Below are positions 16,245 to 23,874 of a stretch of DNA of 48,147 bases, one piece after another. The position numbers and the translations under genes are program-made. The stretch is from Clostridium sp. DSM 17811 (lineage in GTDB: Bacteria; Bacillota; Clostridia; Clostridiales; Clostridiaceae), in the NCBI RefSeq assembly GCF_018861905.1, contig NZ_JAHLDU010000026.1, positions 1 through 48,147 of the forward strand. The letters are read 5' to 3'. The notes under the pieces were generated by a model. That model had not been told where the DNA came from and did not search any database. It worked only from the letters and a program-made list of their open reading frames with translations. Position 1 is the first letter of the stretch; every line of letters begins with the position of its first letter.

Positions 16245-17096
16245 ATGAGCTGTACTTGTAATGAACATGAACATGTGAACCCTTTAATGCCAGAAATAGC
16301 TGAGATAATTGATGTTAGAAAGGATACACATGATGTAACTACTTTTAGAGTTATAAAACCTGGTGGTGGAAAACCATTTGAACATATGCCAGGTCAATGT
16401 GCAATGATTTCGGTTCCTCCATTTGGAGAAGCTATTTTCTCAATCACTTCTTCTCCAACGCAAAAGGATTATATGGAGTTTAGTGTAAAAAGATGTGGTG
16501 TGGTTACAGAATATCTACATGGTTTAGAGGTAGGCAGTGAAATCGGAATAAGAGGACCCTATGGAAATAATTTTCCTGTTAATGATGAACTAAAAGGAAA
16601 AGACCTTCTTTTCATCGGTGGTGGAATAGGTTTAGCACCTATTCGTTCTGTTATAAACTATGTAATGGATAATAGAGAAAATTATGGAAAGGTAGATATT
16701 CTATATGGATCAAGATCACCTGAAGATCTTGTTTTTCAAAAGGACATCTTTGAAAACTGGCCATCGAGGCCTAATACAGAGGTTCATTTAACTGTTGATA
16801 GAGAAGCCGAAGGATGGGAAGGACATGTAGGATTTGTTCCATCTTATGTTAAAGAAATTGGATTTGATACAAATAAAGTAGCCTTGTTATGTGGGCCACC
16901 TATCATGATTAAATATACTCTTCAAACACTTATGGAAATAGGATTTAAGAAGGATCAGGTATACACAACGTTAGAATTAAAAATGAAATGCGGCGTAGGA
17001 AAATGTGGACGTTGTAATATTGGAGATAAATATGTGTGTAAAGATGGTCCAGTATTTAGATGCGATGAAATAGATGAACTTCCTGATGAATATTAA
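16245..17096 (+). CDS. flxA: FlxA-like NAD(P)H-oxidising FAD/[2Fe-2S] subunit
   Basis: A 283-residue ferredoxin-NADP reductase-like protein of the AsrB/PyrK/FlxA type, the probable NADH entry point of the complex. It has an FAD-binding barrel (GQCAMISVP near 50-58, FSITSSPT near 65-72, RGPYGNNFP), the nicotinamide-binding GGGIGLAPIRS (125-135) and CGPPIM (216-221), then a C-terminal [2Fe-2S] motif C249, C254, C257, C265 (CGVGKCGRC). It begins with an unusual CTC-x5-H segment at residues 3-10 that could bind metal. Start: ATG 16245, one base after the flxB stop with GGGTGGTG upstream; in-frame GTGs at 16233/16236 overlap that site. NADH rather than NADPH use is inferred from studied Flx systems, not from sequence. 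Confidence 0.88.
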   Translation: MSCTCNEHEHVNPLMPEIAEIIDVRKDTHDVTTFRVIKPGGGKPFEHMPGQCAMISVPPFGEAIFSITSSPTQKDYMEFSVKRCGVVTEYLHGLEVGSEIGIRGPYGNNFPVNDELKGKDLLFIGGGIGLAPIRSVINYVMDNRENYGKVDILYGSRSPEDLVFQKDIFENWPSRPNTEVHLTVDREAEGWEGHVGFVPSYVKEIGFDTNKVALLCGPPIMIKYTLQTLMEIGFKKDQVYTTLELKMKCGVGKCGRCNIGDKYVCKDGPVFRCDEIDELPDEY

Positions 17097-17115
17097 TAAT
17101 AAATCGTTTAAAACC

Positions 17116-17136
17116 ATCCCATTAAAGATTTGGGAT
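17116..17136 (+). other. Small intercistronic hairpin before frdB
   Basis: ATCCCA (17116-17121)/TGGGAT (17131-17136) form a 6-bp stem with a 9-base loop, ending directly at the AAAGGAGG ribosome binding site (17137-17144) of the next gene. It lacks a U-tract. It may mark an mRNA processing or stability boundary between the Hdr-Flx genes and the fumarate reductase genes. Confidence 0.35.
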
Positions 17137-17152
17137 AAAGGAGGCATATAAA

Positions 17153-17833
17153 ATGTCCAACAAAGAAATGGTGGAAATATACATATTAAATAAAAAATAT
17201 TCTGTACCTTCAAGTCTTACAATTATGGATTCGATGGAGTATGCAGGGTACAAATTAGTAAGAGGATGTGGATGTAGGGGCGGCTTTTGCGGTGCTTGTT
17301 CCACAATATATAGAATTAAAGGCAAGAATGAATTAAAGGTATGTTTAGCATGTCAAACTAAGGTTGAAGATGGTATGTATCTTACTCAATTGCCATTTTT
17401 CCCTGGAGACAAAAGAACTTATGATATGAATGAACTAGAGCCAACAGCTGATACAATGATGAAACTTTATCCTGAAATATATAGCTGTATTGGTTGTAAT
17501 TCATGTACTAAGGGGTGTCCACAAGGGCTTAATGTTATGCAGTATATTGCCAGTGCTCAAAGAGGAGATATTGAGAAATGTGCTCATGAATCTTTTGACT
17601 GTGTAATGTGCGGAATCTGTGCTTCTAGATGCCCAGCTGGTATAACTCATTATCAAGTAGCAATGCTTGCTCGAAGACTTACAGGCAAATATATTGCTCC
17701 TGAAACAGAAGATTTGACAAAAAGGGTAAAAGAGATTCAAGAAGGCACGTATGATGATTCAATGAAAGAATTAATGATTAAAAGTATAGATGAATTAAAG
17801 GAATTATATAACACAAGAGATATTACAAAGTAA
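17153..17833 (+). CDS. Fumarate reductase-type iron-sulfur subunit
   Basis: A 226-residue SdhB/FrdB/TfrB-related subunit. An N-terminal plant-type [2Fe-2S] domain has C41, C46, C49 and C64/C67 (GCRGGFCGACS, CLAC). A helical domain follows with C112-C115-C118-C122 (CIGCNSCTKGCP) and C150-C153-C156-C160 (CVMCGICASRCP). The last motif is a full CxxCxxCxxxCP, so a second [4Fe-4S] cluster is expected where quinone-linked FrdB has a [3Fe-4S] cluster; this resembles HdrC. Methanogen TfrB has a fused HdrB-like CCG domain, which is absent here, while hdrB is a separate gene upstream. Start: ATG 17153 with AAAGGAGG 8 bases upstream. The gap to the flavoprotein gene is 50 bases. No membrane anchor gene is present, so the complex should be soluble. 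Confidence 0.88.
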   Translation: MSNKEMVEIYILNKKYSVPSSLTIMDSMEYAGYKLVRGCGCRGGFCGACSTIYRIKGKNELKVCLACQTKVEDGMYLTQLPFFPGDKRTYDMNELEPTADTMMKLYPEIYSCIGCNSCTKGCPQGLNVMQYIASAQRGDIEKCAHESFDCVMCGICASRCPAGITHYQVAMLARRLTGKYIAPETEDLTKRVKEIQEGTYDDSMKELMIKSIDELKELYNTRDITK

Positions 17834-17883
17834 AGAGCACCAATAAATCTCATAAAATATAGGTTTACCAGGGAGGTATTTTA

Positions 17884-19494
17884 ATGTATACAGCAGAAAT
17901 GAGGGTGCTAATAAAGAAGGTAGAGGCCACCCGTGAGCAAAGACTAGGAGTTCAGTTTCCGAGGATGAGTGCTAAGGAAAAGGAAGATATATTAAAGGAA
18001 AATTATCCGGATTATAAGGAAGAAGAGTTCAAAAATCTAAGTGTTGGACCGAGCAAAGGATCTAAGGTTCCATTACAACTTGCAGAACTTATTGAAGCTA
18101 AAAGCAGACTTCAAAATTTAGATATGGATTTAACTAAAGTGGATTATGATGTAGATGTTTTGATAATAGGCGGAGGAGGAGCTGGAGCATCAGCAGCTCT
18201 AGAAGCCCACAAAACAGGAGCAAATGTATTGATTGCCACAAAATTACGTTTCGGTGATGCCAATACGATGATGGCTGAAGGTGGAATACAGGCTGCAGAT
18301 AAGCCAGATGATTCTCCTGCAAAACATTACATGGATGTAATGGGAGGCGGACATTTTACCAATAAAAAAGAACTTGTTAATGCTCTTGTAATGGATGCTC
18401 CAGGAGCAATAAAATGGTTGAATGAACTTGGGGTAATGTTTGATAAAGAAAAAGATGGTACAATGGTCACTACTCACGGAGGTGGAACTTCAAGAAAAAG
18501 AATGCATGCTGCTGCCGACTATTCAGGAGCTGAAATCATGCGTGTCCTTAGGGATGAAGTTATTAACAAAGGTATCGAAGTGGTAGAATTCTCACCTGCT
18601 GTGGAGATAATCCTAGACAAGGATGGCAAAGCTGCTGGAGCTGTATTATTTAATATAGAAACAGAGGAATATCTAATAGCAAGAGCTAAAACTGTTATTA
18701 TAACCACAGGAGGTGCCGGACGACTTCATTATCAAGGTTTTCCTACAACAAATCATTACGGTGCTACAGCAGACGGGTTAGTACTTGGATATAGAGCCGG
18801 AGCTGAACTCATTTTCGCAGATGCTGTGCAGTATCACCCTACAGGAGTAGCATATCCTCCACAAATTTTTGGAGCACTTGTTACGGAGAAGGTTCGTAGT
18901 TTAGGGGCGACACCTCTAAATATTGATGGTGAGCAATTTACTTACCATCTTGAAACCAGAGATGTGGAAACATCTGCATTAATTAGAGAATGTCATATAA
19001 GAAATAAAGGTATTGATACAGCTGCAGGGGAAAAAGGCATATGGCTAGATACTCCTTTAATAGAATTAATTAATGGTGAAGGAACAATTGAAAAGAGACT
19101 TCCAGCAATGCTAAGAATGTACCAAAAATTTGGTATTGATATGAGAATAGATCCAATTCTCGTATATCCAACACTTCATTATCAAAATGGAGGACTTTTA
19201 ATTGATGAAAATGGTCAAACTAAGGTAGAAAACCTTTATGTGGCAGGAGAAGCTTCAGGTGGAATCCACGGTAGTAACAGGTTAATGGGTAATTCACTAT
19301 TAGATATTATTGTTTTTGGACGTAGAGCAGGGTCACATGCAGGCGAAAATTGCAAAAATGTTAATGTGAAAGAACTTAGTCTTGACCATGTTAAAAAATA
19401 CCATAAGAGTCTTGAAGAAAATGGTATAATTACAGACAAAATCTCTCCTATGTTGTTACCACATTATACTCATGGAAGAGAAAATAATAAATAA
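17884..19494 (+). CDS. Soluble fumarate reductase-type flavoprotein subunit
   Basis: A 536-residue FAD protein of the SdhA/FrdA/TfrA family, expected to reduce fumarate to succinate. The FAD motif GGGGAG is at ~96-101. Active-site residues are conserved: H318 (QYHPTG), R359 in TRDVETSAL (proton-donor Arg of the family), and H432 (LHYQNGG); the C-terminal GEASGGIHGSNRLMGNSLLD FAD segment is intact. Three things are odd. The position of the covalent FAD-linking His (SHT in E. coli FrdA) is Asn127 (ANTMMAEGG), so FAD should be non-covalent. About 90 residues precede the Rossmann fold (RLGVQFPRMS, NYPDYKEEEF). The usual C-terminal helical domain of ~130 residues is almost entirely missing. L-aspartate oxidase is unlikely given the iron-sulfur partner. 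Start ATG 17884 has GGGAGGT upstream. Confidence 0.85.
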   Translation: MYTAEMRVLIKKVEATREQRLGVQFPRMSAKEKEDILKENYPDYKEEEFKNLSVGPSKGSKVPLQLAELIEAKSRLQNLDMDLTKVDYDVDVLIIGGGGAGASAALEAHKTGANVLIATKLRFGDANTMMAEGGIQAADKPDDSPAKHYMDVMGGGHFTNKKELVNALVMDAPGAIKWLNELGVMFDKEKDGTMVTTHGGGTSRKRMHAAADYSGAEIMRVLRDEVINKGIEVVEFSPAVEIILDKDGKAAGAVLFNIETEEYLIARAKTVIITTGGAGRLHYQGFPTTNHYGATADGLVLGYRAGAELIFADAVQYHPTGVAYPPQIFGALVTEKVRSLGATPLNIDGEQFTYHLETRDVETSALIRECHIRNKGIDTAAGEKGIWLDTPLIELINGEGTIEKRLPAMLRMYQKFGIDMRIDPILVYPTLHYQNGGLLIDENGQTKVENLYVAGEASGGIHGSNRLMGNSLLDIIVFGRRAGSHAGENCKNVNVKELSLDHVKKYHKSLEENGIITDKISPMLLPHYTHGRENNK

Positions 19495-19586
19495 TAAAAC
19501 TAAATGTAATACAGTTTGAAAGGCGATGATACAAAAAAATAGACCATTGCTTGGAAAATTAAAAAAATGGAAGGAGTTGTTGGTTC

Positions 19587-20429
19587 ATGCGTAAAGTTGA
19601 TGTAAAAGAAATTGAAAATGCTTTAAAAGACATGAGTATTAAGACTAATTTTTATGTGGGAGAAGACGTATTATGCGCCTTTCACAAAGCCGAAAAGGAA
19701 GAAACATCTCCTGTAGGAAGAGATATAATAAGTAATTTGCTTAAAAATGCTGAAATTGCGAAAAATGATCAAGTTCCAATTTGTCAGGATACAGGTATGG
19801 CTGTAGTATTTGTAGAAGTAGGTCAAGAAGTTGAGTTAATAGGTGGAAATATTACAGAGGCAATTAATGAAGGAGTACGACGTGGATATAAAGAAGGATA
19901 TTTAAGAAAATCCGTTGTAGAAGATCCTTTAAAACGAAAAAACACAGGAGATAATACTCCTGCTGTAATCTATTATGATATTGTGCCAGGTGATAAAGTC
20001 AAAGTAACATTAGCTCCAAAAGGTTTTGGTAGTGAAAATATGAGTAGATTAAAAATGCTTAAACCATCAGATGGGTTAGCTGGTGTACTTGATTTTGTTG
20101 TAGAAGCGGTTTCACTTGCAGGTCCAAATCCATGTCCACCTATTGTTGTAGGTGTTGGAATTGGAGGCACATCAGATAAAGCAATGTATCTTGCTAAGAA
20201 AGCTTTAACAAGAGATATTGGTAGTCATAATAAAACTGAGCATTTAAAAGAAATTGAGTTAACTTTACTAGAAAAAATTAATGCACTAGGAATAGGACCT
20301 CAAGGACTAGGTGGTAATACTACAGCCCTTGCCGTTAATGTGGAAGCTTTTGCAACACATATTGCTGGATTACCAGTGGCAGTAAATATTAATTGTCATG
20401 TTGCAAGACATGCAATAACAATAATATAG
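19587..20429 (+). CDS. Class I fumarase/tartrate dehydratase-type hydro-lyase, alpha subunit
   Basis: A 280-residue alpha subunit of the two-subunit, oxygen-sensitive [4Fe-4S] hydro-lyases (fumarase class I; TtdA is the tartrate relative). The three cluster cysteines are C66 (ICQDTGM), C183 (PNPCPP) and C270 (NCHVARH). VGVGIGGTSDKA and GPQGLGGNTTALAV are typical family signatures. The enzyme interconverts malate and fumarate, or dehydrates L-tartrate to oxaloacetate. Because it lies right after the fumarate reductase genes, fumarase is the better call: it supplies fumarate from malate. Start: ATG 19587 with AAGGAG 10 bases upstream. The beta subunit follows after 12 bases. Confidence 0.88.
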   Translation: MRKVDVKEIENALKDMSIKTNFYVGEDVLCAFHKAEKEETSPVGRDIISNLLKNAEIAKNDQVPICQDTGMAVVFVEVGQEVELIGGNITEAINEGVRRGYKEGYLRKSVVEDPLKRKNTGDNTPAVIYYDIVPGDKVKVTLAPKGFGSENMSRLKMLKPSDGLAGVLDFVVEAVSLAGPNPCPPIVVGVGIGGTSDKAMYLAKKALTRDIGSHNKTEHLKEIELTLLEKINALGIGPQGLGGNTTALAVNVEAFATHIAGLPVAVNINCHVARHAITII

Positions 20430-20441
20430 GGAGGGGTAAAA

Positions 20442-20993
20442 ATGGAAATCAAACATATAACTACTCCATTAACACAGGAGAAGTTAAAGGATTTAAAATC
20501 AGGAGATAGTGTCTTAATATCAGGAACTATGTATACAGGAAGAGATGCAGCTCATCAAAGGTTAGTAGATGCAATTAACAATGGTGAAAAATTACCTTTT
20601 GATCCAAAAGATGCCATTATATATTATGTAGGACCTGCTCCAACTAAACCTGGAAATGTAATAGGGTCTGCTGGTCCAACTACTAGTTATAGAATGGATG
20701 ATTTGACTGTTCCACTTCTTGAACTAGGTCTTACTGGAATGATTGGAAAAGGACTTAGAAGCAAAACTGTAGTAGATTCAATGAAGAAAAATGGTGCTAT
20801 TTATTTTGCTGCAATAGGAGGAGCTGGAGCTCTCATTTCTAAATCAATAAAAGAATGTGAAATTATTGCTTTTGAAGATTTGGGTCCAGAAGCCGTTAGG
20901 AAACTTACGGTAGTAGATTTCCCGGCCGTTGTTGTAATAGACAGTGAAGGTAATAATCTTTATGAGACAGAAAGAAAAAAATATCAAAAATAG
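20442..20993 (+). CDS. Class I fumarase/tartrate dehydratase-type hydro-lyase, beta subunit
   Basis: A 183-residue beta subunit partner of the preceding gene, corresponding to the C-terminal domain of single-chain class I fumarases. Visible signatures are SGTMYTGRDAAHQR, YYVGPAPTKPG, GSAGPTTSYRMDD, MIGKGLRSK and IGGAGALIS. These shape the substrate pocket; the cluster ligands are in the alpha subunit. Length is normal for stand-alone beta subunits. Start: ATG 20442 with GGGAGGGG upstream and a 12-base gap to alpha, so the pair is co-translated. Fumarase and tartrate dehydratase cannot be told apart with certainty from sequence alone. Confidence 0.88.
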   Translation: MEIKHITTPLTQEKLKDLKSGDSVLISGTMYTGRDAAHQRLVDAINNGEKLPFDPKDAIIYYVGPAPTKPGNVIGSAGPTTSYRMDDLTVPLLELGLTGMIGKGLRSKTVVDSMKKNGAIYFAAIGGAGALISKSIKECEIIAFEDLGPEAVRKLTVVDFPAVVVIDSEGNNLYETERKKYQK

Positions 20994-21022
20994 AATAGCA
21001 AGATAACCTAATAAAATTAAAT

Positions 21023-21055
21023 AGGGGGGCGTATTAATTAAGTACAAGCCCCCCT
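21023..21055 (+). other. GC-rich intercistronic hairpin before the transporter gene
   Basis: AGGGGGGC (21023-21030) pairs with GCCCCCCT (21048-21055) around a 17-base AT-rich loop. The stem is by far the most GC-rich spot in an AT-rich gap of 123 bases between fumarase beta and the transporter. It is followed by TATAAATT rather than a U-run, so a partial terminator or a processing/stability element that lowers transporter expression is more likely than a full stop. Confidence 0.5.
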
Positions 21056-21116
21056 TATAAATTAAGGTATGGTAGCTAAAATATTTACAAATAAGTAAAA
21101 TAAGGGAGCTTTAATT

Positions 21117-22547
21117 ATGACAAAAAGTTCTAGTAATTCGTTATATTCTGAAAAGTATATTAAGTTTTTAATAGCAATTATCGTAGGTATTATTATATGG
21201 TTTATACCAGCACCTATTGGAGTTAAACCTCAGGCCTGGCACATGCTTGCAATTTTTGTTGCAACAATAGTAGGGTGCATTTTAAAACCGTTTCCGATTG
21301 GAGCGTTGTCTATAATAGGATTAACTGTATCAATTCTAACGGGAACTGTAACTACCAAAATTGCAATTGAAGGTTTTGGCAATAGCAGTATATGGCTTAT
21401 AGTTATGGCATTCTTTATTTCGAGAGGTTTCATAAAAACAGGTCTCGGAACAAGAGTCGCTTATCTATTTGTAAGATCATTCGGGAAAAAGACCCTTGGG
21501 CTTTGTTATTCAATTATTTTCTGTGATCTTGTAATAGCACCTGCTACTCCAAGTAACACAGCAAGAGCAGGTGGAATAATTTATCCTATTATAAAATCTC
21601 TTTCGGAAGCTTTTGGTTCGAAACCTGAGGATGGAACTGAAAGGAAAATAGGATCTTTTCTTATATTCTGTGAATTTCATGGAGATATTATAACTTCTGC
21701 AATGTTTATGACAGCAATGGCAGCTAATCCATTAGCTCAGAGTCTTGCTGCAACTTTTGGAGTTCAAATTACTTGGCTTGGGTGGTTTATAGCGGCTGTT
21801 GTTCCAGGTGTTATTTCTCTTATAGTAATACCTCTTATAATTTATAAACTATATGCACCAGAAATTAAAAGTACACCTAATGCACCAAAATTTGCTAATG
21901 ATGCTCTAAAAGAAATGGGACCTCTTAAAAGAAGTGAAAAATTTATGGCATTAATATTTGTTATAGTACTTATTTTATGGGTAACAGGAACCATAACTAA
22001 TATAGATGCAACACTTACAGCATTTATTGGACTTTCTCTTCTTTTAACTACCGAAGTTCTAACTTGGGATGATGTAAAGAGTGAAAAGGGAGCTTGGGAT
22101 ACGCTCATGTGGTTCTCTGTACTTGTTATGATGGCAACTCAGCTTAATAAACTTGGGCTAATACCATGGCTTAGTAATGCAATTGGACAAAATGTAAAGG
22201 GATTTAGTTGGCCTATTATTTTAATTGTTTTACTTTTAGCTTATTTCTATAGTCACTATATTTTTGCAAGTTCAACAGCACATGTAAGTGCTATGTACTC
22301 AGCATTTCTTGGAGTTGCAATAGCAGGAGGAGTACCACCTATGCTTGCAGCTATAAGTTTAGGAGTATTTGGAAATCTATTTGCTTCAACAACTCATTAT
22401 AGTAGTGGTCCTGCACCTATTCTTTTTGGTTCAGGTTATGTAAGTCAGAATAAATGGTGGAGTTTAAACTTTATTCTTGGAATAGTATACTTTGTTATAT
22501 GGATTGGTGGAGGTTTAGTATGGTGGAAAATTATTGGATTATATTAA
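21117..22547 (+). CDS. DASS-family anion transporter (C4-dicarboxylate/succinate antiporter-like)
   Basis: A 476-residue polytopic membrane protein of the divalent anion:Na+ symporter (DASS) family, which includes CitT (citrate/succinate) and TtdT (tartrate/succinate) antiporters. About a dozen hydrophobic segments are visible, beginning with one at residues ~14-32. The two substrate/ion signature regions are present: PSNTARAGG near residue ~145 and STTHYSSGPAPILFGSG near the C-terminus. Length matches CitT/TtdT (~487). It follows the fumarase genes after a GC-rich hairpin and is probably the last gene of the cluster. I infer uptake of malate, fumarate or a related acid in exchange for succinate, the expected end product. 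Start: ATG 21117 with AAGGGAG upstream. Confidence 0.85.
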   Translation: MTKSSSNSLYSEKYIKFLIAIIVGIIIWFIPAPIGVKPQAWHMLAIFVATIVGCILKPFPIGALSIIGLTVSILTGTVTTKIAIEGFGNSSIWLIVMAFFISRGFIKTGLGTRVAYLFVRSFGKKTLGLCYSIIFCDLVIAPATPSNTARAGGIIYPIIKSLSEAFGSKPEDGTERKIGSFLIFCEFHGDIITSAMFMTAMAANPLAQSLAATFGVQITWLGWFIAAVVPGVISLIVIPLIIYKLYAPEIKSTPNAPKFANDALKEMGPLKRSEKFMALIFVIVLILWVTGTITNIDATLTAFIGLSLLLTTEVLTWDDVKSEKGAWDTLMWFSVLVMMATQLNKLGLIPWLSNAIGQNVKGFSWPIILIVLLLAYFYSHYIFASSTAHVSAMYSAFLGVAIAGGVPPMLAAISLGVFGNLFASTTHYSSGPAPILFGSGYVSQNKWWSLNFILGIVYFVIWIGGGLVWWKIIGLY

Positions 22548-22627
22548 ATATAATTCAATAAGCATTAAAGCTATTTAACGACATTCTTAACTAACTTATG
22601 AAAAAGTAAGAATTAGATATTATGATA

Positions 22628-22656
22628 AAACATCTATAGATATTATAGGTGTTTTT
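22628..22656 (+). terminator. Terminator at the end of the redox cluster
   Basis: AAACATCTATA (22628-22638)/TATAGGTGTTT (22644-22654) form an 11-bp stem with one G-U pair and a GATAT loop. The Ts of the 3' arm continue as TT at 22655-22656. It lies 80 bases after the transporter stop. Confidence 0.65.
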
Positions 22657-22785
22657 ATTGTGTCTGAGGCATAGATTTGTTATTTAATTATATTAACATA
22701 ATAAACTTTCATAACTATATAGAAACTTTTACAGTATAAACTAATAGTATATAAATAAAAGTATATAAAATAAATCAAATATATT

Positions 22786-22820
22786 AAACATGTTTGTTAA
22801 AAAGTGATAAATAAACATGT
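22786..22820 (+). promoter_or_regulatory. Paired AAACATGT sites upstream of the glycosyltransferase
   Basis: AAACATGTTT (22786-22795, a perfect palindrome) and AAACATGT (22813-22820) lie 27 bp apart in the 322-base gap before the glycosyltransferase. They could be operator half-sites. No clear -35/-10 pair can be assigned; the rest of the gap is featureless AT-rich sequence apart from the terminator at 22628. Confidence 0.25.
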
Positions 22821-22870
22821 CTTAGCATAATTATATTGTAAAAGTAGCAAGAGATAGGGGGAAATACCTA

Positions 22871-23860
22871 ATGAAAGTTCTATTGTGCGTTAGACAAGAT
22901 TATTATAGAAATTTTGCAGTGGATTCTATGAAAGTGATTAAAACAGCTGAGTATTTACGTAAATTAGGAGTAACTGTAGATATAAATGATGGTGGAATAT
23001 ACGATTATTCTAGTTATGATATAGTACATTTATTTAACATTGACACCGCAGGGGAAACATATAGATATTACAAGATTGCACAGTTCTATAAAAAAAGCTT
23101 AGTGATTTCTCCTATGCACTGGGATATGAAAAAATATCACATGATAAATAATGAGATTGAAAGTATGAAGTTATATGAAAAGTGTAGCATTTATAAAGAG
23201 GAGATTTTAAAAAAAAGTAAGGTTATTATTTGTAATAGTGAATTAGAAAAGGAACTTATTAAGAGTGAATTTCACGTTAGTGTATATAACGAAGTTATAT
23301 ACAATGGTGTAGAAGTAGAAAATGATGATATACCTTTATATGACTTTAAAGAGAGATATAATTTAAATAATTATGTTTTATGTGTTGGGAGAATAAGCCA
23401 AAGTAAAAATCAACTTGCTTTATGTAGAATATGTGCAGAGCTTGGAAAACAATTAGTTTTAATAGGAAATGTAAATGACAATGAGTATCTTAAAGAATGT
23501 ACTAATTTTAAGAATGTAGTCTATTTAGGATTTATGGATAATTATAATGTATACAATGCATATAGATTTGCAAAGGTGCACATAAATCCAAGTTTTGTAG
23601 GAATGCCTGGCTTATCATCTCTTGAGGCAGCGGCAAGTGGGTGCAATATTGTTTCAACTAAAGGGGGTTGTGCAAAAGAATATTTTAAAGAAATGGCTTT
23701 ATATTGTGATCCATATGATAATAAAAACATGTACGATGCTGTAAAAAAAGGGTTTGAAAAGCGTAAGGATAACATTCTTAAAAATTATGTTAATAAAAAT
23801 TTTAACTATGAGAAACTAACAAATGATTTATACAAAATTTATCTAGAAATTCTTAATTAA
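22871..23860 (+). CDS. Family 4-type (GT-B) glycosyltransferase
   Basis: A 329-residue retaining glycosyltransferase of the GT-B fold. The N-terminal domain starts MKVLLCVRQDYY. The C-terminal domain begins at YVLCVGRISQSKNQ (near 175) and carries the sugar-nucleotide-binding E-x7-E-like segment, GMPGLSSLEAAASGCNIVST (near 244-263), followed by GGCAKEYF. It lacks a signal peptide or membrane helix and acts in the cytosol or at the inner membrane face. Donor and acceptor cannot be read from sequence. It is a lone gene, between the redox cluster terminator and a palindromic repeat, and is not next to the glycan locus that starts 14 kb further right. Start: ATG 22871; the upstream AGGGGGA is an acceptable binding site. 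Confidence 0.85.
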   Translation: MKVLLCVRQDYYRNFAVDSMKVIKTAEYLRKLGVTVDINDGGIYDYSSYDIVHLFNIDTAGETYRYYKIAQFYKKSLVISPMHWDMKKYHMINNEIESMKLYEKCSIYKEEILKKSKVIICNSELEKELIKSEFHVSVYNEVIYNGVEVENDDIPLYDFKERYNLNNYVLCVGRISQSKNQLALCRICAELGKQLVLIGNVNDNEYLKECTNFKNVVYLGFMDNYNVYNAYRFAKVHINPSFVGMPGLSSLEAAASGCNIVSTKGGCAKEYFKEMALYCDPYDNKNMYDAVKKGFEKRKDNILKNYVNKNFNYEKLTNDLYKIYLEILN

Positions 23861-23874
23861 AATGTTTCTATTGT

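Noticed and set aside
15209-17096. Anaerobic sulfite reductase AsrAB
   Set aside because: The two proteins resemble AsrA and AsrB, but no AsrC sulfite reductase is present, and the flanking hdrA, mvhD-like and flxC-like genes fit the Flx-Hdr arrangement.
17884-19494. L-aspartate oxidase (NadB)
   Set aside because: Non-covalent FAD and lack of the normal C-terminal domain could suggest it, but a dedicated iron-sulfur subunit gene precedes it and no nadA/nadC is nearby.
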